Positions 49,249 to 64,000 of a stretch of 64,000 bases of DNA are shown one piece after another. The stretch spans positions 86,141,201 to 86,205,200 of the forward strand of contig OZ038422.1 in assembly GCA_964036155.1 (NCBI GenBank), in the 5' to 3' direction. A model generated the notes under the pieces. It was not told the origin of the DNA. It saw nothing but the letters and a program-made list of their open reading frames with translations, and did not search any database. Within the stretch, counting starts at the first letter, position 1. The number at the start of each line of letters is the position of its first letter. The DNA comes from Diploscapter coronatus. Taxonomy: Eukaryota; Nematoda; Chromadorea; Rhabditida; Rhabditidae. The position numbers and the translations under genes were made by a program.

Positions 49249-50101
49249 CTTGGGAGTCAGCACCCGAAACGCAACAAGGAAATACGACACACCCCACATC
49301 ATGACATCTGTTCTCCACCACTTTCCCACCATTCTTCATGTACCACAATTGAGATACGGTAATTGATATGCAGTTTCATTACCACCTTTCCCCCACATTC
49401 TATTTCCCCCTATCAATGCACATCGTCCTAATTGAAATACGGCAACCAAACCGTCATAATCATGACATTTCACTTCATTTTCCCCTATTTCTCATATCAT
49501 TTCACATTTTCTTATCCTCTAATTTGAGAATACGGTAGCTATGACATGACGTCAAGTTTGCCTATTTTCTCCTTCGTTTTTCATGTACTCAAATTTTTCA
49601 TGCACCTAAATTGGGCATTCAGTTTTCTTTCCAATTTTTCTCCTGAAAATCTGACTTTTCGCTACACCACTTCTTGGCCAAATGGTCAAACGAAAATCAA
49701 TATTCACCCAATTTTCTTTGTGAAAAATCGATAAGTTTTCATTTTTATCAAATTTTGATAATTTATCGGTTTTTCAAATCTATATGACATTTTTCGTATA
49801 TTTTTTGTCTTTCTTGTATATCGGGTTTTATCAAAATTGAGCTTCTTTCTTCTCAAAATGGATCTTCGTCATTGTCACCAACCTCAAATTATCTTCATTC
49901 TTGTATTCAAAAATTGGTTTATTTTTCTTTCTTGTATATAAAAGTTATATTCTCCCCAGCATGTAATATTTTCATGATGATTTCTGGGATGAATAAATTT
50001 TTCGTGTATTTTTATTTCGGTTTCGAAGGTTCGAAAGCCTTTGAATATCTTTGAAAGTTTCAGATCTTTCCGAAAATCAATTTGTTTCAGAAACTCAAGA
50101 A
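49249..50101. other. Spacer between the two homeobox genes
   Basis: 0.85 kb, T-rich on the plus strand, with no supported ORF. A TTTGTTTCAG acceptor at 50081-50090 sets the 5' end of the next gene and would fit spliced-leader addition within an operon or a separate promoter. Confidence 0.5.
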
Positions 50102-51175
50102 ATGGCCCAGCGGCGTCCGGCGGCTCCGAAATTCAGCAGTGAACAGGTCGGTTTCAACAAAAAAAACACTAAAAATGGGGGTAAAATCGGTTTTTTGAAA
50201 ACAAACTTAATCAGAATTTACTGTGCCAAGTTTCGCTAGAATTTTTTTTTTTTTTTCCGAAAAATTCGAACTAGGATTTGGTGTGAATAAAATTGATAAA
50301 ATTCAAGTCTCTTCGAATTAGAATTTGAAAAAATCCGAGCCAGAATTTGATTAAAATTTACTTTTCAGAAAGATCGACTCCTTGCGTTCTTCGAAATGCA
50401 GGTCTACCCGACACGTGAAGACATCCAGCTGCTCTCGAAACAAATCGGCCTCACTGACAAGGTACGAAAGTTTAAAAAAATCCTGAAAACATGTTGATTG
50501 TGAGAAAAATGGTTGACTTTTTAAAATTTCTTCTTAGCAAATTCGCCAATGGTGCCGCGACAGGCGGAAGAAGATGGGTATCGTCAGACCGAGCACCAAA
50601 CCCAGTGAGTGATTCAGCGAAATTTTATTATTTGGAAAATAGCTCTGATCTTCTAGTATTGGAAATAGCCTCAATAAACCTTGATTTTATCCTTCATTTC
50701 AGAGAAAACTTCCGACCCCGAAATGCAGAAAATGTTCCCCAAGGAGCAGGAGTGGAAAGCGACCCTCTACGGCCTGCCCACCACTTATTGTGAGTTTCAG
50801 AATTTTTCATGGAAATTTGAATCTTTTCAGGAAATGTTATTCCTAACCTATTTTTCTATCAAAATTCACGAATTATTGAGGACTCTGGAATTTTGCAAAT
50901 CTACAGTATTCTAATCTAAAACTAATCTAGGACTTGCAGTGTTCCATTCCAGAAAGTTGTAGTATTCTGGTCTGAAACTTGACTAAAATTCATGATATGT
51001 TTGTCGGAAAATTACAACATTCCGGCCCAAAAACTTGCCTAGGTCGGTAAGATGTTTTATCGTAATTTTCTGAAATTCAGACAATTTCAACGTCTTCCTC
51101 AACTCGGACATTTGCCAGTATTCCGGCCAAGACGCGCCGCCCATCAAACTGTACAACAATATTAGGCAGCTCTAG
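50102..51175 (+). CDS. Small homeodomain protein, Asn51 replaced by Asp
   Basis: Five exons (50102-50146, 50369-50461, 50538-50604, 50703-50789, 51081-51175) give 128 residues, half of it a homeodomain (residues about 4-63). Fold residues are present: F8, L16, F20, YP at 25-26, L40, Q44, W48, R53, seen in KFSSEQKDRLLAFFEM and LTDKQIRQWCRDRRKK. Position 49 is Cys rather than Phe and position 51 is Asp rather than Asn. The short tail has WKATLYGLPTTYYNF. The start lies 11 nt after a TTTCAG acceptor. It sits 0.85 kb downstream of another homeobox gene in the same orientation and 0.77 kb upstream of abcf-1. Probably a fast-evolving nematode homeobox gene; its DNA-binding ability is doubtful. Confidence 0.83.
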
Positions 51176-51948
51176 AATATTGAACCTAGGAATTCGACAA
51201 CAGACATTGTAAATTTTCAAATTTGCGGGTTGGAAAAGTTACAAGTCTTATTCGAAGTCCGAAAACTCGAAACTCGCATTCAATCGAACTTTCAGACTAT
51301 TTGAATAGTTCATAATTCTGTATTTCCAAAATTCTTTTTTGATCCCGTTTTGGCTCACTATAAAATTCACTCAATTTTTACAAGAAAAATATTTAAAATT
51401 TTGAGGTTTGCAGTGAGTCTAAACCCAAATCCAGGACACGCGGAATCATGAAATTTTCATATAGTCACTTTCTAGATTATATTGATTTTGAGTCATCTCA
51501 AATATTCGACTTTTTTGGAAAGTTCACCAATTTATTCCTTATCGATATCATTTCATCCTCAAAAGTGAAATGTGAATTTTCCAAAAACCCAAATATTCAC
51601 CCTCTAGTCACTCAAAACGCTTTTCTTCGAATTCGAACTAGTTTTGTTATGGCTTTGATAATAATTTTGTGAAAAATTATATCGTGAACAGAGCCGAGCG
51701 GAATTTGGAATTTTGCTTTTCGGAATTCGGAACGCTAAAACCCTCGGAATTCGGAATTCCGCCCGGCCCTGATCGTGAATTTGCTATTGTATTCGTTGTT
51801 TTCTCTTGACTATGAATTTATTTCATTGCGTTGCGCTCCATTGCTAATTTTATTGAAATCGGTTGAAATAGCGGATTGTGAACTGTTTCACAATTTATTT
51901 TCTTATCATTTTCATTCTTTCGAATATTTATTTTTTCGAAATCTCAGA
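51176..51948. other. Spacer before abcf-1
   Basis: 0.77 kb, AT-rich, no supported ORF. It contains an imperfect inverted repeat near 51515-51590 (GGAAAGTTCACCAA and GTGAATTTTCC) and a TCTCAG acceptor 1 nt before the abcf-1 ATG. Confidence 0.5.
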
Positions 51949-57419
<5,471 letters not shown>

Positions 57420-57619
57420 ACTTATCCTTCAACTTATTCTTTTTAATTTAATTTTTTCTTTTTCATTTATTTTTCAAACTCCTCCTTTTCCAGTTATACT
57501 CGATTTGGGGTATCAGTAATGTTTTTTTTTTCTTTTTTCAGTGAAAGCAAAATTTTCTAGAGATCTTTTCTTTCTGATGCTAAGAAGCGGTGATAAAATT
57601 TTCTTCTTTTAGGATAAGA

Positions 57620-57683
57620 AATTTAAAAGTTATGACGGTGTTTCTAAAAAATGACAAAAAATGCCGTCATAACTTCAAAATTT
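57620..57683. repeat. Hairpin between abcf-1 and tmem-131
   Basis: AAGTTATGACGG and CCGTCATAACTT are perfect inverted arms, extended by AAATTTAA/AAATTT pairing, around a 24-nt A-rich loop. It lies in the 452-bp convergent spacer 57420-57871, which otherwise holds 3' UTRs. Confidence 0.65.
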
Positions 57684-57814
57684 CAAATTTAAAGCGAGCA
57701 CTTTTCGCTATTTATTGTTGATTTTAAAAATTTTGTTGAGCGATTGAGTTTGTTGGTGGAGAATCTTTCCTTTCTTTCATAAGTAATAAATTTTCTTTGG
57801 AATCAGTCAGAATC

Positions 57815-57820
57815 TTTATT
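57815..57820 (-). promoter_or_regulatory. Poly(A) signal of tmem-131
   Basis: AATAAA on the minus strand, about 52 nt past the tmem-131 stop. An AATAAA at 57785-57790 on the plus strand could serve abcf-1, in which case the two 3' UTRs overlap or nearly so. Confidence 0.6.
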
Positions 57821-57871
57821 GTCCTTCAACTGATGACGGTTCGAACAGATCAAGAATACCGAGATTCGATT

Positions 57872-60800
57872 TTACTTTGAGGTCTTTCTGGAGGTTTCCT
57901 TCTCGCTATCGTTGTCGTCCTTTTCTTCAGGCCACGTCGTTTCGATTGGGTTATTCCCGGATGCCCAAAGGTTAAAATATGGTCCGGAAAATAGAGTAGA
58001 CGAGCCGTATCCCGTACCATCGTCATTCGGTCTTGAAATGGGCGAGCTAATACTCGTACCTAAAATTGTGCCTTAATAAACTTCAAAAAATTATTCTCTT
58101 ATATTATTGATTGGAGAGAACACGTCGATATTCAAAAATTACGTTATTTGTCTCTCGCTTCTCTTCTACGCAACTCACTATTTCGCTCCTCCAAATTCGA
58201 TTTCTAATTGCGGAATGAATATCGACTTTCTCCCCAATCAACGATAAAAGAAGATAATAAAAGTTACCCAAAGAAAGTCCGAGTCGAGAAATCGAGGTCA
58301 CTGATGTCAGGGGCGTCGAGGGTGTAGCCGTGGAAGTCGCGGTGTTCCACAAATTTGAAGTCGCCCCCAGACTTGTTGACGAGTCAGGCCAAAGCGAAGA
58401 TGGCAGGAGTGGGTTAGCTGCGGAATAGGAGTTGGCATCAGAACCATTAGCCAGATTGGTCTGATTAGTAGAAGAACGGTGCTCATCGGAGGTCTCCAAT
58501 AGACTGGACAGACGAAAATCTGGCATCGGCCAGTCACCAAGAGCGCCTAAAATAGGACTTTTTTCCTTCAATCATTGTTTTTTTTTTTTTTTTTTTTATT
58601 TTCATGCTTTTATCAGCTTGTAAAATTGGTGGGTCTGGAAAATTCGAAAGAGAAATGAACATTTTTACCTCCTCCGCCTATATTCTTGTTCCTAAGATAC
58701 TCTTGCTCGAGTTGTCGGCGTTCTTTCTGCAGCTCGGCCAGCATCGAGGCCTTCTTCTCTCCACGCTCGCTTCCGATCGCCTTCTTGGAGCTGTCTGATG
58801 ATGCATTAGAGCGAGATCCATTCTAAAACATGGATTTCTGGCAACTTTTTGTCTTTAAGTTTACCGGATCGACACTACTGTCACTGCTTTGGCGCCCACT
58901 GGCAGTTGGTTGTTGGGTTTTGACGTTGCTCTTCCCACGACGCTTGCCACGTCGCCGTTGTTGCTGCTGCTTGGCTGGCCTACGATCTTGGCTTCCATCA
59001 TCGGTTGAGTTTCTCTTGGCGGTCAGATTGGACTTTGGTTGGAGTGGATTAGACTGGTTCGGAGGCGTACTTGAACGGCTTGCATCGTCGGAGAGATTGA
59101 AGATGTTCTCGGATGCATCAACGAGAGCCGAGAAGTCATCGTCGACGTTGGCTTAAAATTAAAGACAGTATTTTACCTCGGGATTTGTTTTACTATTACC
59201 TGCATCAGTGTTGACGCTCGTATCCATCCAATCTGGTGCAGCCGAAGTCTCACTCTCAGCTGCTGAAAGATCTGCGTCACTGGGGCTTCTTCGAGTTTGA
59301 TTCGGTAGTGGTGGAGTCAGCTGGTCGAAGGCGTCTGGCTGACGAGCAGATGTTGATCCCAGATTAGCCTGTTCGTAGATGGAAGCCAAGGGCGTGGGAG
59401 GAACAGACGCCAGACTTGGCGCGGGTGTTGGCGGCATGCGGCGGTCGTCGATATCCACGTGCAAGAGTCGATTCGCTAGGTCAGCGGTTGCACCCTGGGC
59501 TGCTAGGGCGACAAGTGCCTGCTGTTGTCTGATGAACGCTTCCGAAGCCATGTACTGCGCAAGAGTCTCGTCGTACGCAGGCGGGATTCCTCCGGGCAAC
59601 TGATTAGGCTGGCCAGCAGCTCCAAATCCCAGACTCATTGCGGCTGCCATCTGAAATAATCGAATTTGAGTAATCTCAAAAATCGCAAATGCTTCTTGCC
59701 TGCTGAGGAGTAAGTGGCTGTCTCGGCTGATATCCAGGCAAATGTGCAGCACCAAATAGTGATAGTCCGGGTAGATTGGACAACATAGTGTAATCCGGCA
59801 TGAACCCATGTGGCATGGCCAAAGGATTAATCGCATGGAGAGGTGGAGCTGCTGAAGTACTAGTGACATGAGGGTTGAACGATGCCGGATAGCTGGCAGT
59901 CGTGATTGCCGGCTCTCGTGGTTCAGGAGCGCTTTCTGGTGGGTCTGCTTGAGTCGGAACAGGAGCGTTTCTAGCTCTCTGAATTGCCGCAGACGCGTCG
60001 TCGTTTGAATAGTCGTCCATGATCTTCTGGGTCTTTCCGAGTTTCTTCTCGACTTCATTTCGCTTCCGGATACCGAACTGCTAAAATTCTCAATCTTTTT
60101 CAAAAATTGTGTTGAAGCCTACTTCACTAGGAGGAACCAGAGCCTTTTCAGGTTGGACTGGTTTGCTCGGCGGATTTTTCGGTTGAGTAGCAGCTTTGGG
60201 AGATTTACTGAAACCCAGTTTTGAGGATTCGTTTTCTAAGAATGCTCACTTTTGTTTGTTGGCAGCGTTGTTATGTTGTTTCTTGTTCGACGTCTGTTGA
60301 TTGTTGTTATTGTTCTGAGGGGCCGGTGGTTGGATGGAGTTCTGCTGAACCTTGGCCGCAACCATTTGGTCTTCGATTTTATCATTCTCTTTGTAGTCAT
60401 CGCCTAAAATTTTTTTCTTTTTTTAATTACATTTAGAGAGCGCAAGTGAAATTCCCGTTGTGAAGATAAAGTTGTATAAAAGTATTTTCTAGAACCGTTT
60501 CATGCTAGAGTAGCTAATAGCACAAAACTTCACGAAAAACAAATCAGTGTAACCAAAGATATGAATTTTTGAGGATGATATTCGAAAATCTCTTTTTGCT
60601 TGACGATCTTCTCAAGGATCATGCAAAATAGACCAAAGGCTATTTCAAAGAAAGAGAGAGTGACTTTATAAGAGAAGAAATAAGAAAAAATAGCCTCGCA
60701 AAAATTCTAGAATTTGTTGAAAATTTTAACGAAAAACCGCTCTATGATTTTGTCTTCGCTGCGTAGGCGGAACCTGCGCTCTCTGATTACAGCAATCCTG

Positions 60801-63800
60801 CAGTGGTAAAAACCTGTATTTGAATAATGCCTCAGGTGGGATAGGGTAACGCTCAGGGAGCATAGCAAACGAGGAATTCAAAGTCTTTCATCATCGGCAT
60901 CAGTTGCTGTTTAAACTACTAGGGCCTAACCACATACCACTCGACTATTTGACCATGGTCTTACGCCCAGCGAAAAACAAGTGTGAAGCAGCGTACCTTT
61001 TCCCTCCATCTCCTGGACTTGGTCCTTCTTCAATGCCGACGCAACGGCACGCTTCTTCTTCTTGTTGGATGGTTTAGGAGATGATTGCTTGCCTCTGAAA
61101 ATGTTTCCATTTGGAGTAATATATGGCTTCCTCTGCTTACCGAATCATTAGTGACCATTTCCAAACCCAATGCACACCCAGAACGATCGCATTGGCAGTT
61201 CGAATGAAGGTACGCATGACGAAATTGGCGTCTGCACCAACTTGGAGACTCGATGGCTGAGAATTTTGTGGTACATCTAAAATGGACGCATTATTTTCGA
61301 AACTTTCGTCATAAAATTCCCCTATCCAAGCAGAAGTCAGATCAATTTTCAAGAGCTAGTTTAAGGCTATGAAAATAATAGTTGAAACCTACTCGATCTC
61401 CTCCTATTCGGGTTGCTCTCGTCCTCTCTCTGCTTTCCATTCGGCAACTGTCCATGCGATCCTTCAGCGGATAATTTCGAATCGAGGTTGTTGAGATCGA
61501 ACACGTTTCGAGCTGCGAACTGCTGTCGGATGGCGCATCCAATGGCTCGATCGCCCTCGAGATAGGCGCACGCCATCACGCATATCAAACAGAAGCTGAA
61601 ACCAGGAAGATTTTTAAAAATGTTTTAGAGAAGGTAAGAATAAGATATTAGATATTAATTCTTTCCAAAAATTTGTATAGTTTCATAAATTCGATAAAAC
61701 AAAATCTACTAAGGAGAAAACTTATGATTTTATTACGGGATTTGCCGAACCATGTTTTTGGCAAGATTAAGATGAAACGTACACAAGCGCAGTGACGCAG
61801 CTGTAGTACATGAGGTTCTCGAACGGCGGTCTCGGCAACGCCCTATGACACTTGGCGATCATGTCACCAGGCACGGTAGCTACGAGCGGGAACATCCAAG
61901 CTGACGTGTTCATGTGCATGAACAGCTGAAGGTCCGCCTCATTGGTGGTTGTCAGGAAGTCTGGAGTGTATCTAAAATACCAATTCTAACAATTTCTACA
62001 AGTCGAGTAAGGATTCTGATTGGCGTTAAATGATCAATGGTCTTCAAAAATACTTTACGTTATAGATTTTCATATTGCAATTAATTATGTTTCAAAAGTT
62101 TCAAAGATAATAAAATGTGGAAATTTATCAACACCAATATCGTTTAGTCGCATAGGAATGGGAAATTCAAAGACCGCAAGAATCACTTTCCAATAACTTA
62201 CGCGACATCGAGCATGTAGGTCTCATTTGGAGGAAGTCGAAACGGGTAGCAGTTAAGAATTCGGAAGCCCCGATTTTCGCAGTGTACCCCATTGATGGAG
62301 ATGTTCACCACAGTGAATTGCACGTCACCAATGTTCCTGACAATGAATGGACGTCGAACGGTCAGAGTCGTCTTCAGCTGGTGCATCAGACGCTTGGGAT
62401 TGTTGCAATCAGCCAAGTGGTCGTGCAGGATCTCGAAGAGCAGTGGCTGCTTCGACCTGGCCTCGATTCCATCCACGTTCATGCCGATTCGAGCGCCCTT
62501 TCCGTAGACCACCACAGGCTCGATCACGGTTAGGTTGTTTCTGAAGCGAACTGGATTATTTTTGGAGATTAAGGTATTTGCAAAGTACCTGATAAGTAGC
62601 AAAGACGATCTTAAATGAGTGTCAGAAGGCAAGAATCCAAGCCGAAGTCGAATTTTCATGAACGGCTTGAGCACCATCGATAGAGTGAATCGGGGAATAT
62701 TATTCGGCACGATCTTCTCGAACTCCTCTCGAAGCTTGGGCACTGGACTGTCAGGCTTTAGAGTGAACAGTTCGGTGTCTCTCAGAGAGAACATCAGAGT
62801 CTCGTTCATTTCGACCTAAAAATTCGACATTGAAAAAGATATTTCATAATAGATTACTACCGTATCAGATAGCGGAGTGATTAGGTGCTCTCGGAATAAA
62901 TCCACGACTGCTTCAGCATCTGGATAGATGACCAGTGGAATAACTTGCACAGCTACAGGAATTGACGTCGGATTTGCCAGCGTTAAGTTGACGATAGTGA
63001 AATTCCCCAATGCTGTCAGAGGAAAATGCACCGCATTTCGCGTCAGAAGTCTCGGCCAAGTAAGCTCAGCGGACGAACGAATCTGAATTTAATTTAATAT
63101 AATGATGGTTATTTCCAAATATTTGTTTTTCGTCGAACCTTGATGTGCTTTGCCATGTTCGTGTTGACTATGATGGAGGTGTTGATTTTATTTCTGCCAG
63201 TCGCAACGAGGTGATCGTATTTATTGCGTAGCTTCTTGTAGAGGTAGCTATCGATTTCCGCGAGGTTCGCTGGCAGAGTGAGGCCGTGAACGAACCATTG
63301 CCCGTCGGGAGTGTGCAATGGAAGCCCGAGGTAGCAGTCCTCGTCAGACGGAAGGCAAGGGAGTTGTGGCCGGAACATCAGCCGCCCCAAATTTGTCAGT
63401 CGACCCGAGCGAAGCACTGGTGAGTTGCTGTTGTCGAGCGATTCGAAGTAGAAGCGCTCATCGTTGTGCAGAGTCGACAGACGAGCGACGGTCATATCGG
63501 TGTCGAAGGTGTTGAACATCTGTAGCGTTCTGTAGACGACTTTTCCGGGATACGTTTGTCCAAAGTGAAGTACTTCGGGAATGGCGATCACGTTGCCAGT
63601 GCCAATCTGATACGACAGCTCGTAAGCCTTGCTCTCGTATTCGGTTTGGAAGACGAGAACGCCAGTGACCACCGAGCCATCCATAGGCGCTTTCAGCTCG
63701 ACGTCCAGAATCATGTGATGTTGCGGCGGGATGTCGATATCCGTTCCTTGAATGATCTCTTCGAGCTCAGCCTCCGAGTTGTCCAGCCCTCTTGAAGACA

Positions 63801-64000
63801 GCAATTTCATCGAAGCAACTTTGTAGATGCGATAGATCGATGGATTGGGAGTGCGAAGACGATGGAGGGTTAGTGTAGCTTTATTTGGGTTGTGCACATC
63901 GCATCGAATCGTGCGAGTTTGATTCCTATCTACCAGTCCGAAGTTGAAATCGTCATCCATTCCAAACACCTCGATGTTCAAACGACCACTATACCTGGAC
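57872..64000 (-). CDS. tmem-131: TMEM131 homologue, 5' end missing
   Basis: Sixteen exons are visible, about 1417 residues; the reading frame runs off the window end, with a possible acceptor near 63995-63997. TMEM131 is a single-pass ER/Golgi membrane protein whose luminal PapD-like domains bind procollagen and whose cytosolic tail recruits TRAPP for secretion. Seen here: repeated beta-rich luminal segments in exon 63139-64000 (LHFGQTYPGKVVYRTLQMFN, ARLSTLHNDERFYFES) and the conserved RNNLTVIEP stretch. A membrane segment lies at about residues 600-622 (MYYSCVTALVFCLICVMACA), formed by joining exons 61783-61971 and 61393-61595. A long Gln/Asn/Ser/Pro-rich tail follows. The intron 62541-62588 is 48 nt and in frame. 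The intron after exon 59700-60080 is GC-AG. A MITE lies in the intron before the last exon. Confidence 0.92.
58107..58243. mobile_element. MITE family C, copy 2
   Basis: 137 bp in the last tmem-131 intron. Ends TTGGAGAGAACACGTCGATA and TGAATATCGACTTTCTCCCC are inverted repeats; interior CTTCTCTTCTACGCAACTCA matches the copy at 17811-17946, 40 kb away. Confidence 0.85.

Noticed and set aside
48841..49332. 163-codon minus-strand ORF
   Set aside because: Antisense to the last two exons and the intron of the first homeobox gene, with no recognisable domain.
57830..57850. GGTTCGAA resembling a tRNA B box
   Set aside because: No matching A box or cloverleaf arms nearby; it is 3' UTR of tmem-131.
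59379..62544. Several plus-strand ORFs of 60-80 codons
   Set aside because: Shadows of tmem-131 exons on the opposite strand.

Overview
The window looks like chromosomal DNA of a nematode, probably a rhabditid related to Caenorhabditis. Evidence: many small exons, introns of 35-100 bp ending in TTTCAG or TTTTAG, a ground-like (hedgehog-related) secreted protein, a saposin-like protein, worm orthologues of fipp-1, vps-36, abcf-1 and tmem-131, and a TTTYAG acceptor 0-13 nt before almost every start codon, as expected for spliced-leader trans-splicing. I rebuilt the gene models by hand from reading frame, phase and splice sites; the phases close for every multi-exon model reported. No prokaryotic or plasmid feature and no CRISPR array was seen.

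Layout: 1-4771 (+) 3' part of a Gly/Ser-rich ground-like protein; 5201-10702 (-) fipp-1; 11509-15192 (-) vps-36; 17446-22673 (-) a large secreted Ser/Thr-rich protein with two coiled coils; 22882-23232 (+) a doubtful single-exon ORF; 24303-25147 (+) a saposin-like protein, convergent with 25223-26848 (-) a BtpA-family protein whose fourth exon has a damaged acceptor; 29576-34444 (+) a secreted Thr/Pro-rich protein with a C-terminal six-cysteine module; 34445-41911 a 7.5 kb gene-poor stretch rich in inverted-repeat elements; 41912-44229 (-) a GNAT acetyltransferase; 47271-49248 (+) and 50102-51175 (+) two very divergent homeodomain genes, both lacking the near-invariant Asn51; 51949-57419 (+) abcf-1; 57872-64000 (-) most of tmem-131, open at the window edge.

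The housekeeping genes cover mRNA 3'-end formation (FIPP-1), endosomal sorting (VPS-36), translation (ABCF-1) and collagen secretion (TMEM-131). The secreted genes look like cuticle, gut or matrix products. Nothing in the sequence ties them into one pathway. Introns and spacers hold many short non-coding terminal-inverted-repeat elements, at least three families being present in two or three copies. The most interesting items are the tandem pair of noncanonical homeobox genes (one crossed by a 35-nt intron), the duplicated 21-nt micro-exons, two GC-AG introns, and the BtpA splice-site lesion.
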